Shown here piece by piece: positions 7,296-14,434 of a DNA stretch of 18,734 bases. Origin of the DNA: Mageeibacillus sp. UBA1255. Lineage in GTDB: Bacteria; Bacillota; Clostridia; UBA1212; UBA1255. The position numbers and the translations under genes are program-made. The stretch is taken from positions 1 to 18,734 of the forward strand of contig DBVV01000028.1 of assembly GCA_002308795.1 (NCBI GenBank), given 5' to 3'. How positions within the stretch are numbered: the first letter of the stretch is position 1; each line of letters starts with the position of its first letter. A model generated the notes under the pieces. The model did no database searches and was not told where the DNA came from. It saw only the letters and a list, made by a program, of their open reading frames with translations.

Positions 7296-8363
7296 TCAAA
7301 AAGCGATCTCTTTATTTTGATCCGCAGAGCGGTACAGATAATCGAGCAGTTTCGCACTCTCGAGGATGTTGTCGATATAGTTGCGGCAATGTTCTCCGGT
7401 CCGTACGGCGTTTATAAATGCTCTGTCTTCACATTCGTACATATCCGGGATCTCATATTTCGGAGTTATTTCGGTCAATTCTCCGTTCTTCACCGTATAA
7501 AGCGTGAAATCCGCACAATAATTCATGCGAACGCCCGCTTTATCGCCGAGGAAGTCAATAAACATTTCGTTTTTATCGATATTCTGTGCCCATGCGCCGT
7601 TGAAGGAGATCGACGCCTTATCTGTTCTGATGAGGCCCGTCACGAAATCATCGACATCGTTAACGCCGTTCGGATCCATCGTATCCTCCGCCCACATGCT
7701 GCGGTAAACGTAATCTTTAATATTCTTAGCCATTTCAGAATACGCCTCGCAGCTGACCGAACGCAGTTTAGCGCCGCCGAGGATATAGAGTATGAGGTCA
7801 AGAAAATGGATGCCCCAGTCTATGAGTACGCCTCCGCCTGACTGTGCCTTCGTTGTGAACGATCCGCCCAGCCCCGGGATAGAACGATAGTTTCGGAAAG
7901 AGCAGTAAACGTGGTAGATCTTTCCGAATTCACCGGCCCGGTTCATCTGCTCAAGCATCTCGACCGTTCTGTGATATCTGTTGCAGACGCCGATATTAAG
8001 TATTTTTCCGGCTCTTTTAGCCTCCTGCGCCATCTCGAGAGACAGGGGATAGTTGATCGTTATCGGTTTTTCGCAGAATACATGTTTACCGGCTTTAAGC
8101 GCGTCCATCGTGACCGTATAGTGAGCGTAGTTGGGCGTCAGAACGTATACGGCGTCAACTTCTTTGTCCTCCAGCGCGATCTTATAGTCTGTTATGACCT
8201 GCTCCGCACCGAACCGCTCCGCCTTATTCCGCGCCTTATCTTCAATGAGGTCGCAGGCGTATTTTATCCTGACGTCTTCCATTTTTGAAAGAGCAGGGAA
8301 ATGCGCACCCTCCGATATCCTTCCGCATCCGATCACCGCTACGGTGACTTTATTGTCTGACAT
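7296..8363 (-). CDS. Gfo/Idh/MocA family NAD(P)-dependent oxidoreductase
   Basis: 355 residues with the standard two-domain layout. The Rossmann nucleotide-binding domain opens with VAVIGCGRIS (glycines 12 and 14) and contains TPNYAHY and the family signature EKP at 98-100 (HVFCEKP), whose Lys99 contacts cofactor and substrate. The C-terminal alpha/beta domain carries GGGVLIDWGIHFLDL, with Asp182 and His186 as the usual catalytic pair. Members oxidise or reduce hydroxyl groups of sugars, inositols and related compounds; specificity cannot be read here. GGAGG eight bases before the ATG supports the start. The hydrolase gene follows 29 bases downstream, suggesting that a modified sugar is oxidised and de-esterified by the pair. 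A hairpin at 8391-8420 sits in its leader, so it may depend on read-through from the gene at 8458 or on a promoter I could not recognise. Confidence 0.92.
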   Translation of the reverse strand: MSDNKVTVAVIGCGRISEGAHFPALSKMEDVRIKYACDLIEDKARNKAERFGAEQVITDYKIALEDKEVDAVYVLTPNYAHYTVTMDALKAGKHVFCEKPITINYPLSLEMAQEAKRAGKILNIGVCNRYHRTVEMLEQMNRAGEFGKIYHVYCSFRNYRSIPGLGGSFTTKAQSGGGVLIDWGIHFLDLILYILGGAKLRSVSCEAYSEMAKNIKDYVYRSMWAEDTMDPNGVNDVDDFVTGLIRTDKASISFNGAWAQNIDKNEMFIDFLGDKAGVRMNYCADFTLYTVKNGELTEITPKYEIPDMYECEDRAFINAVRTGEHCRNYIDNILESAKLLDYLYRSADQNKEIAF

Positions 8364-8379
8364 TTTGAATTCCTCCCTG

Positions 8380-8420
8380 ATTTTTAAACAGCCGCGGCCC
8401 TGAAGTTCAGTGACCGCGGC
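8380..8420 (-). terminator. GC-rich hairpin, weak terminator or attenuator after the surface protein gene
   Basis: GCCGCGG and CCGCGGC (8391-8397 and 8414-8420) form a perfect 7-bp GC stem whose loop can pair further through CTGA/TCAG. On the minus strand it is followed by CTGTTTAAAAA, an imperfect U-tract. It stands between the surface gene (ending 8458) and the oxidoreductase gene (starting 8363), so partial read-through is likely. Confidence 0.55.
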
Positions 8421-8457
8421 CGTAAGCTTATAATATTAAGCCGTCATAATGTTTTTA

Positions 8458-10311
8458 TCATTTCTTTTTCTTCTTGGAGGCAATGATGATAGCTACGATC
8501 GCTGCTACAAGGACAACGCCTGCGATGGCGATACCTGTTATCACGCCGGGGTTGATCCCGGTTTTAGTTTCTTCGTTATTTTCCGGGGCTTTTGTCGGAG
8601 CTACAGGAGCGTCGGTAGCAGGCTGATCAACAGGAGCGTCTGTTGCCGGAACGGCTGTAGGTGCTTCCGTAGGAGCGGCTGTCGGAGCTTCGGTAGGAGG
8701 CTCTTTGGTAGGCTTTTCGGTTGCGTTCGGATCAGCCTCTCCGACCTTGAGGGAGATAAACGGAGCTTCTTTAGTTGTTTCGTTCGTTCCGCCGCCCATT
8801 ACGGTGACTTCTTCGATGCTCTCGTTTGCAGGAGCAGAACCGAGAACGAACCAGTTATCTTCAACGATCTCGCTCGTATCTCCGCCTACGAAGTTGAGGA
8901 TGTATGAGCCGGGAGCGAATGACGTTCCAAGATCGACCGAATAGGACTTGTTTCCGATGCAGCTTATTTCGGTCGTGAAGATATCGCTTTCATTCTCATC
9001 CTGAAGCAATATGATCATCGGAACTGCAACTTCGCTGGCATATGCGTAGAAGTCGATTGCTTTGAACCAGCTGTCAGACGTGAATTCAACCGTGATAGTC
9101 AGCTCTTCGGCAACGGGATGCAGCCACCATCCGGTAGAAACGCCTGCAGCGGCATCGTAGAGATAAACAATGGTCTTATCCTTTGCGGGATTTGTTAACG
9201 AATATTCGGTGAGACCGAGGCCGTTGCAGGTCCAGTCGGAACCGGGAGCCGCAGACTGATTCGTATAACCGTTTCCGGCGGTGACAACGAACATACCGAA
9301 GTACAGCGGGTCGCTGCCGAGTTCGAAGCTGTCGGCGCCTTCCACGTCTGTTACTTTGAAGAGGTCGATCGGTAATTTAGCGGTGAACTCGTATCCGAAC
9401 GACATTTTCTGGATCTGGTTCTCAACTTTGCTTGTAATATCCGCACCTCCGGGATTATCGTCGTCAAGGGCGCCGGTCTTGTGGTTATGCTGAAGAACGG
9501 TGAGCGCGTCGCCAACTTTGAAGGAGATGAAAAGACCGGGGGTAGCCGCGAGTTTATTGCCCGGGTTGAAGTTCAGCTGGATCATATCGCCGTCATTTAC
9601 GCCCCTTGCGATAACGCCCACGTTAACTCCGTCGTCAACGACTTTCAGATAGTAGTTTATGGACGTTTCGCCTATATTTCCGTTCGTCCAGGTCTGTGCG
9701 TTATCAGCGCTGATCTTATAAGATTTTGAGTAGGAGGCTGTCTTAACGATGCTGGGCGGATCTTTCTGATCATGGCTCTCGCCTTCGGGTGTGATTCTGA
9801 TGGCTACCTTCGGATAGAAAGCAGCTTCTATTCCGTTCTGGAATACCTTGTCGTTTTCTCCTGCTTCGCCGAACGACCAGAATCCGAATGCTCCGCTTCC
9901 GATAGCGCTGAATTCAGCGATATAAGTTCCTGCAGGGAGGTCTTTATCTAATGCGAATACCGCGTTTTGGTTATCCTGATGTTCAAGCACTTCTGCGCTG
10001 GCGACCAGATCGCCCGCAACTGATTCCTCATAATCTTCGTTGACCCATTTATATACTTCTACACCGGCGTCGCAGCCGCTCGACTGGGTCCAGGTGGGGG
10101 AGTTAAGACCGATGATCTCGTACGCGTAGTATCCTTCCGGAACATTGAATACAACTGCTACCGGGCCGCCGGAATTGAGCTGCTGAGGTCCGCCGTCGCC
10201 GGATCCTTCAGGGAAGACGTCAACGACCTGAGATGTTTCGGCGATCGCCGGTACTGCTGCTAACGTGAATACGATCGCGATGGCAACAATGATCGCAAAC
10301 AGTTTTTTCAT
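8458..10311 (-). CDS. Membrane-anchored extracellular protein with DOMON/CBM9-like domain and Pro/Thr-rich stalk
   Basis: 617 residues. A signal peptide (cleavage near AIA-ETS, residue 24) leads to a beta-sandwich module (about 25-185) with VFALDKDLPAGTYIAEF. Residues about 189-390 resemble a CBM9/DOMON-like sugar- or redox-binding domain (AKLPIDLF and repeated short strands). A third module (about 390-525) includes VDLGTSFAPGSYILNF. Then comes a low-complexity stalk of Pro, Thr, Ala and Glu (about 527-580), one transmembrane helix and five terminal lysines. There is no sorting motif, so anchoring is by the membrane helix. The ATG at 10311 is chosen because AGAAGG lies six bases before it and the signal peptide begins there; an ATG 20 codons upstream lacks both. 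A strong promoter lies at 10354-10382. Carbohydrate binding at the surface is inferred, and fits the oxidoreductase-esterase pair downstream. Confidence 0.85.
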   Translation of the reverse strand: MKKLFAIIVAIAIVFTLAAVPAIAETSQVVDVFPEGSGDGGPQQLNSGGPVAVVFNVPEGYYAYEIIGLNSPTWTQSSGCDAGVEVYKWVNEDYEESVAGDLVASAEVLEHQDNQNAVFALDKDLPAGTYIAEFSAIGSGAFGFWSFGEAGENDKVFQNGIEAAFYPKVAIRITPEGESHDQKDPPSIVKTASYSKSYKISADNAQTWTNGNIGETSINYYLKVVDDGVNVGVIARGVNDGDMIQLNFNPGNKLAATPGLFISFKVGDALTVLQHNHKTGALDDDNPGGADITSKVENQIQKMSFGYEFTAKLPIDLFKVTDVEGADSFELGSDPLYFGMFVVTAGNGYTNQSAAPGSDWTCNGLGLTEYSLTNPAKDKTIVYLYDAAAGVSTGWWLHPVAEELTITVEFTSDSWFKAIDFYAYASEVAVPMIILLQDENESDIFTTEISCIGNKSYSVDLGTSFAPGSYILNFVGGDTSEIVEDNWFVLGSAPANESIEEVTVMGGGTNETTKEAPFISLKVGEADPNATEKPTKEPPTEAPTAAPTEAPTAVPATDAPVDQPATDAPVAPTKAPENNEETKTGINPGVITGIAIAGVVLVAAIVAIIIASKKKKK

Positions 10312-10353
10312 ATTATACCTTCTTTCATTAGAAAAGTGGATTTTATTGACACC

Positions 10354-10382
10354 ATTATACATAAAACTCACGTTTCATGCAA
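10354..10382 (-). promoter_or_regulatory. Promoter of the 617-aa surface protein gene
   Basis: On the minus strand TTGCAT (10377-10382), a 17-bp spacer and a perfect TATAAT (10354-10359) precede the gene start by 42 bases. The same -35 hexamer and spacer occur in the luxS promoter at 13661. Confidence 0.75.
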
Positions 10383-10433
10383 TGATTTTCTTCCGGATTA
10401 TTTCAGATGTTTTTACGTCCGTACCTCTCGTCA

Positions 10434-10462
10434 TTGACAGCGCAATGCATATGCTGTATCAT
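10434..10462 (+). promoter_or_regulatory. Promoter in front of the truncated EamA gene
   Basis: A consensus TTGACA (10434-10439), 17-bp spacer and TATCAT (10457-10462). It lies back to back with the promoter at 10354. It closely resembles the LexA-like gene promoter at 14353: the first ten bases (TTGACAGCGC) and TGCTGTAT before and into the -10 are identical. Initiation would be near 10469, about where EamA similarity starts abruptly. Confidence 0.65.
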
Positions 10463-10479
10463 ACCCGCGGACGTTGTAA

Positions 10480-11199
10480 AAGCCTGACCTTAAAGCGATA
10501 CGTAATAATTTAGTCTGGCTTATTTGCTCAGGCGCGGCGCTGGGCCTTAACTGGATCTTTTTATTCGCCGCGTACGTTAATACCACCGTGGCGATCGCGA
10601 GCCTGTGCAACTATATGGCACCGATAATGGTCATCGCATTGACGCCGCTGATACTGAAAGAAAAACTCGACTGGCGGAAGATACCGTGCATTATTGCCGC
10701 GCTCATCGGTATCGTTCTCGTCTCCGGTATCATCGGGGGAGGCATAACAGGACCGGCCGGAGTGGCCTTCGGACTTTTAGGCGCGTGCTGCTTTGCCGGG
10801 ATCGTATTCTGCAACCGGAAACTGAAAGACATTTCCGCGTTTGACAGAGCGCTCGTGCAGCTCACATTTTCGGCGCTGACGATCTTACCGTACGTACTTA
10901 TCAAAAACAGAGGGCTGCCTTTTCCGAAAGATCTGAGGTCAGGTCTGATCGTACTGATGCTCGGTGTGCTTCAGACAGGCGTGGCGTACGTGCTGTATTT
11001 CAGCGGGATGGGAAAGCTTCCTGTACAGTCGGTTGCGATCCTCGGCTATATCGAGCCTGTCGTTTCTGTGCTGTGTTCGGTGATCTTCCTGCATGAACGC
11101 CTCGGGTGGTACGGATGGTTAGGAGCCGCGCTGATATTGACCGCCGCCGCAGTGAGCGAACTGATACCGGCTAAAGCCGCCGTCAATGAAAGTGATTGA
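10480..11199 (+). pseudogene. EamA/DMT-family transporter lacking its N-terminus
   Basis: The frame from just after a TAA at 10477-10479 reads as the third membrane helix onward of a drug/metabolite transporter: NLVWLICSGAALGLNWIFL, then NYMAPIMVIALTPLILKEKL, a second EamA repeat with LVQLTFSALTILPYVLI, LGYIEPVVSVLCSVIFLHE and LGAALILTAA. Intact members have about 290-300 residues and ten helices; here about 240 residues and roughly eight helices remain. No ATG, GTG or TTG occurs in frame before a GTG at 10588, which lies inside a helix and has no ribosome binding site. The upstream DNA holds two promoters rather than the missing helices. I read this as a 5'-deleted remnant; translation from 10588 would give a 203-residue fragment. 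If functional it would export small metabolites, but that is unlikely. The HD-domain gene follows 42 bases later. Confidence 0.75.
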
Positions 11200-11222
11200 C
11201 CGGAAATATTAAAATATATAAA
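11196..11222 (+). promoter_or_regulatory. Weak promoter candidate for the HD-domain gene
   Basis: TTGACC (11196-11201) overlaps the stop codon of the EamA remnant; TATAAA (11217-11222) follows after a short 15-bp spacer. It would give the downstream gene independence from the broken transporter. Spacing is suboptimal. Confidence 0.3.
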
Positions 11223-11241
11223 CGAAACGGAGAACGGACGT

Positions 11242-11808
11242 ATGTTGACCCTGGAAAGAGCAAAAGAACTGAATGATTCGCAGGTACACGAGGAGCATCT
11301 CATAATTCACGCGAAGAACGTGATGTATGCGATGGGGGCAATGGCTGAACATTTCGGTGAGGATCGCGAGCATTGGATGGCAGTCGGGTATCTTCACGAT
11401 TATGATTATGAAAAATATCCTGAAGAGCACCTTCTGCACACGGAAAAGCCGCTGATCGACGCCGGAGTCCCTGAGGAGGACGTGAGAGCGATCATGAGCC
11501 ACGGCTGGGGAGGATGCACCGACGTCGAACCCGTAACGAACATGGAAAAAAGCCTGTACACCGTAGATGAATTGACCGGCATCATCCAGGCCTGCGCGCG
11601 CATGAGGCCGCTTGGGATCACCGATCTTGAACTAAAGAGTTTTATGAAGAAATTCAAAGACAGAAAGTTCGCTGCCAAGTGCGACCGTGATCTCATTATA
11701 AAGGGCTGCGGGCTGCTCGGAATGACTGTGGAGGAAGTCGCCTCGATCTGCATCGAGGGGATGAAACCGTACGCCGCCGATATCGGGCTTACAGGGAACG
11801 GGCAGTGA
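11242..11808 (+). CDS. HD-domain (HDIG-type) metal-dependent phosphohydrolase
   Basis: 188 residues, soluble. It shows the HD-superfamily layout: His23 after a helix (HLIIHAKNVMYAM), the HD doublet at 52-53 in AVGYLHDYDYEKYPEEH, a further His63, and MSHGW later; a downstream Asp in the TVDELTG segment completes a likely metal site. The LHDxDYEKYPEEH signature is that of a widespread small cytoplasmic group annotated only as HDIG-domain proteins; they are presumed phosphohydrolases for nucleotides or related phosphates, without a defined substrate. The ATG at 11242 is preceded by GGAGA at 11229-11233. The stop codon is one base from the stop of the convergent beta-lactamase-like gene, with no terminator hairpin visible in between, so the two 3' ends must overlap as transcripts. 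Confidence 0.85.
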   Translation: MLTLERAKELNDSQVHEEHLIIHAKNVMYAMGAMAEHFGEDREHWMAVGYLHDYDYEKYPEEHLLHTEKPLIDAGVPEEDVRAIMSHGWGGCTDVEPVTNMEKSLYTVDELTGIIQACARMRPLGITDLELKSFMKKFKDRKFAAKCDRDLIIKGCGLLGMTVEEVASICIEGMKPYAADIGLTGNGQ

Positions 11809-11809
11809 T

Positions 11810-12685
11810 TTATTCGAGATAAAGCGGTACTATCTGCGTGTTTATCATTCCAATAGGCATATCATGTCCAAGTACGGAAAAAGTTCTCTTCGTTTCTGGG
11901 AAAATATAAACGGCCTGGCCGTATGCGCCGCCCGTGAAAAACCAGCGGCCGTCGGGGGAGTTCGTGAACCCGTAGCCGTAGTTTCCGATCTCTCCTCTTG
12001 CTTTTTCGATCCATTCCGGTGTTAGGATCTGCTTACCGTCATATACTCCGCCGCATGAGAGCATCAACCCGTACGAACACAGGTCATGTATGCGTGCGAA
12101 CAGACCTGTGCCGCCCAGAGTGTGGTTTTGCGGGCAGGTGCCCCAGGCGTGACCGCGCCATTTTAGTTTATTAAACATTCTCAGCTGCAGAAACTCATAA
12201 AGCGTCATTCCGGTCACGCGTTCTACGACGATACCGATTAGATAGTAGTTCGTATCGCAGTATACGAACGGGCCTTTTCCGGGCTCGTGTATAATTGGCA
12301 GGCTCAGTATGTGGCCAAGGAAATCTTCGTGCCCGTCTGCCCAGAAATCCATCGCGTCGATGTCAATATTTGCTTCTGGTCCGTATCCCGTTTTGTGGTG
12401 CATTACGTCTGCGAGCGTTATGGTTTCCCACTTTTTATCGTAGCCTGTCGGGAACAGATCCGGAATATGACTGTATACTGTATCAGTGTCGCGCAGCTTT
12501 CCTTCATGCTCGAGTATCCCTACCGCGCATGAGGTTACTGATTTCGATAAAGAGTACGTGTTATGCGCTCCGGCGCCGAGTCTGAAGTATTTCTCCTGAT
12601 AGCTGTTTTCGGTCATTTCGGCCGCCATATACGCGCCCGGGGCGTTCTTTTCTAATAGCTTCGTCAATTCTTCAAAATTTGTCAT
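11810..12685 (-). CDS. Class C beta-lactamase-like serine hydrolase
   Basis: 291 residues with no signal peptide, hence cytoplasmic rather than a periplasmic lactamase. The active-site SxxK is S45-L-S-K48 in YSLSKSVTS. The second motif (YxN in class C enzymes) appears as Tyr-Cys-Asp within VYCDTNYYLIG, and GGAYGQAVYIFPE takes the place of the KTG-like third motif. LADVMHHKTGY is typical of the esterase/peptidase branch of the beta-lactamase superfamily (PF00144-type), so hydrolysis of an ester or D-amino-acid amide is more probable than antibiotic resistance. AAGGA nine bases before the ATG supports the start. It follows the PHP phosphoesterase gene by 54 bases on the same strand, probably in one transcript from the promoter at 13581-13609. 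Confidence 0.88.
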   Translation of the reverse strand: MTNFEELTKLLEKNAPGAYMAAEMTENSYQEKYFRLGAGAHNTYSLSKSVTSCAVGILEHEGKLRDTDTVYSHIPDLFPTGYDKKWETITLADVMHHKTGYGPEANIDIDAMDFWADGHEDFLGHILSLPIIHEPGKGPFVYCDTNYYLIGIVVERVTGMTLYEFLQLRMFNKLKWRGHAWGTCPQNHTLGGTGLFARIHDLCSYGLMLSCGGVYDGKQILTPEWIEKARGEIGNYGYGFTNSPDGRWFFTGGAYGQAVYIFPETKRTFSVLGHDMPIGMINTQIVPLYLE

Positions 12686-12739
12686 TTTAATATTCCTTTT
12701 TTATAATGCTTTTCGGGTGCCCTAAGGTTTGTTCGCTGC

Positions 12740-13552
12740 TCAGCACGGTATGAATTTATCGCTTTCGTTTAGCTTCAGAGTTTCGGCGATCTCCTTGAAA
12801 TTCCGGACCGCTCCATCCAGCTCTGCCGGGTGATGTGCGTCGCTTCCGAAGTAGAATCTGCATCCGCATTCCTTTGCGATGCGGTACGGGCGGTATTCTG
12901 CTTCCTTGTCAGCGCCGGTGTGCGCGAAAGCGTCAAAATTAAGTTCGATCCCGAGTCCTTTGGCCGCTGCGGAAGAGAACAGTTCGCGGAAAGTTTCGTC
13001 TGAGATCCCGTTAAGCAACCTGATCATCCCGTCTTCGGGCTTTCTGCATGCGAGCGTGCAGGTGAGGTGGGCGATGCCTGTCTTACGGAACGGGAGATCG
13101 GCTTCCAGAAGCCGCGCAAACCTCTCAATGTACAGTTCACGCCGCCGTTTTATTCCGTCTTCGTCATAGCCGATATCCGCATCTAACGTGAAACCTTCCA
13201 TATGCAGGTGGGTAGTGGGAACGATTATAAAATCTAACTGTTCGAGGAGCTTATCACTGACGCCGATCGTGAAATATTTGTCCATCTCCGTCTCGCATCC
13301 GAACAGGAAACGCACGCCATCCGACTGCGGCAGGGGCAATGCTTCTTTTATGTGTTCAAGGTTCTGTATCGCGTACCATTCGGAAGCGCCCGGTATCGCA
13401 GGATCCCAGAAATGGTCGGTGAGGCAGATCGTGGTCAATCCGTTTTCTTCCGCGTATTTGAGGATGCGTCCGGTAGTCTGGGCGGGGTCAGACGAGCAGA
13501 GTGACAATTGCGAATGGATGTGCAGGTCGTGATCTATAACGTATGATTTCAT
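12740..13552 (-). CDS. PHP-domain phosphoesterase, histidinol-phosphatase-like
   Basis: 270 residues with the four PHP metal-binding motifs in order: HDLHIHSQ at 8-15, CLTDHFWDP in the mid-40s, FGCETE near 85, and GSDAHHP near the end; VPTTHLHMEG and GIAHLT supply further histidines. These ligate a di- or trinuclear metal centre for phosphate ester hydrolysis. HisJ-type histidinol phosphatases share this arrangement, but no other histidine-biosynthesis gene is near and many homologues act on other phosphates, so I do not give a gene symbol. It is cytoplasmic. AGAAGG eight bases before the ATG supports the start, and an extended -10 promoter lies at 13581-13609. The beta-lactamase-like gene is downstream in the same direction. 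Confidence 0.88.
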   Translation of the reverse strand: MKSYVIDHDLHIHSQLSLCSSDPAQTTGRILKYAEENGLTTICLTDHFWDPAIPGASEWYAIQNLEHIKEALPLPQSDGVRFLFGCETEMDKYFTIGVSDKLLEQLDFIIVPTTHLHMEGFTLDADIGYDEDGIKRRRELYIERFARLLEADLPFRKTGIAHLTCTLACRKPEDGMIRLLNGISDETFRELFSSAAAKGLGIELNFDAFAHTGADKEAEYRPYRIAKECGCRFYFGSDAHHPAELDGAVRNFKEIAETLKLNESDKFIPC

Positions 13553-13580
13553 AATAAGCGCCTTCTATTTCTTTTTGTAT

Positions 13581-13609
13581 ATTTTACCATATGCCGGCCG
13601 GATTTTCCA
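13581..13609 (-). promoter_or_regulatory. Promoter of the PHP/serine hydrolase pair
   Basis: On the minus strand TGGAAA (13604-13609), a 17-bp spacer and TAAAAT (13581-13586), with TGG directly before the -10, which makes an extended -10 element. It lies 29 bases upstream of the PHP start codon and is divergent from the luxS promoter. Confidence 0.5.
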
Positions 13610-13660
13610 CATCGCGTTTTTTACATAAACAGGAAGAAACCCTGAAATGCTGCCTGCACG

Positions 13661-13689
13661 TTGCATTCTTTTTAAAGTCATTATATAAT
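13661..13689 (+). promoter_or_regulatory. Promoter of luxS
   Basis: TTGCAT (13661-13666), 17-bp spacer, TATAAT (13684-13689). It gives a leader of about 93 nt before luxS. I did not recognise an S-box or other riboswitch in that leader. Confidence 0.75.
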
Positions 13690-13788
13690 TCCGGATGTAA
13701 GGCGTACCGCACCGGTAAACGGTTTTACGAATTTAAACGCAGGTAAAGCGAAAACGTTAACACTGGTAAAATAAAGGAGAATTATAAA

Positions 13789-14313
13789 ATGGAAATGATA
13801 CAGAGTTTTTCAGTTGACCATACACGGATCGTGCCGGGCATTTTTACCAGCAGGGTAGATCGTTTAGGGGACTATTCCGTCACAACGTACGATGTCAGAC
13901 TTAAAAGGCCAAACAGGGAGCCGGTCATTGACGTGGCGGCAATGCATTCTCTTGAGCACATCATAGCGACGTATCTTCGCAACGATCCTGAGTGGAAGGA
14001 CGAAGTAATATATTGGGGGCCTATGGGCTGCCTCACCGGATTTTATCTGATCTTAAAAGGGAGCCGCGCGCCAAGGGAGATTTACGACCTTATCCTGAAA
14101 GCATTCAGATCCGTTGACGACGCAAAAGACGTGCCCGGAGCAGCTCCCGTGAACTGCGGATATTACCGGATGCATAATCTCGAAATGGCTAAGTGGTACG
14201 CAAAAGAATTCGCAGGATATCTCGAGGCGAACGTTGACAACGCCGATATATTCGAATATCCCAGGGCGGACCGGCTCGTGACGGAAGGCGGTCAACATTT
14301 TTTCGATTCGTGA
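13789..14313 (+). CDS. luxS: S-ribosylhomocysteine lyase LuxS
   Basis: LuxS cleaves S-ribosylhomocysteine into homocysteine and DPD, the precursor of autoinducer-2, as the second step of detoxifying S-adenosylhomocysteine. At 174 residues it is slightly longer than the usual 150-160. The metal ligands are His53 and His57 in MHSLEH and Cys123 in NCGYY; the catalytic Cys81 lies in GPMGCLTGFYL. All key residues are present, so activity is expected. AGGAGA precedes the ATG at 13789. The partner nucleosidase (Pfs/MtnN) is not in the window. It has its own promoter at 13661 and a terminator overlapping its stop codon, so it is a single-gene unit between the PHP operon and the LexA-like operon. Confidence 0.97.
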   Translation: MEMIQSFSVDHTRIVPGIFTSRVDRLGDYSVTTYDVRLKRPNREPVIDVAAMHSLEHIIATYLRNDPEWKDEVIYWGPMGCLTGFYLILKGSRAPREIYDLILKAFRSVDDAKDVPGAAPVNCGYYRMHNLEMAKWYAKEFAGYLEANVDNADIFEYPRADRLVTEGGQHFFDS

Positions 14314-14325
14314 CCGGCGTTTTTT
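14289..14325 (+). terminator. Terminator overlapping the end of luxS
   Basis: CGGTCA (14289-14294, within the last codons) pairs with TGACCG (14311-14316, including the stop codon) around a 16-nt loop, followed after GCG by six T residues. The stem is short, so efficiency is uncertain, but it separates luxS from the strong promoter at 14353. Confidence 0.5.
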
Positions 14326-14352
14326 CCCGCATAAAATCGTTATAAAAAATCC

Positions 14353-14381
14353 TTGACAGCGCGGACAACGTGCTGTATAAT
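14353..14381 (+). promoter_or_regulatory. Consensus promoter of the LexA-like operon
   Basis: Perfect TTGACA (14353-14358), 17-bp spacer, perfect TATAAT (14376-14381). Initiation is expected near 14388, immediately upstream of the palindrome at 14392-14406. A fully consensus promoter fits a gene normally held down by a repressor. Confidence 0.9.
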
Positions 14382-14391
14382 TCTCCTATAC

Positions 14392-14406
14392 CGAACGATT
14401 CGTTCG
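14392..14406. promoter_or_regulatory. Palindromic operator, SOS-box-like
   Basis: CGAACGATTCGTTCG is an inverted repeat with 7-bp arms around one central base. It matches the Gram-positive LexA box (CGAAC-4 nt-GTTCG) except that the spacer is five bases rather than four. It begins about four bases after the expected transcription start of a LexA-like gene, so autorepression is very likely. Confidence 0.75.
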
Positions 14407-14434
14407 CTTTACAGCTTACGGCAGGGAGAAGATC

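Noticed and set aside
7266..7299. TTG start for the alpha/beta hydrolase at 7299
   Set aside because: It overlaps the end of the oxidoreductase gene and lacks a ribosome site, while AAAGGAG stands at the right distance from the ATG at 7266.
10265..10513. 82-codon plus-strand frame, possible missing N-terminus of the EamA transporter
   Set aside because: It runs through the signal-peptide codons and promoter of the divergent surface gene and does not read as EamA helices 1 and 2.
11810..12685. Antibiotic-resistance beta-lactamase
   Set aside because: There is no signal peptide, and the second and third active-site motifs differ from true class C enzymes, so the esterase/peptidase branch is more likely.
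13690..13788. SAM-responsive riboswitch in the luxS leader
   Set aside because: The leader is about 93 nt and lacks the kink-turn and multi-helix pattern of an S-box; no convincing pairing was found by eye.
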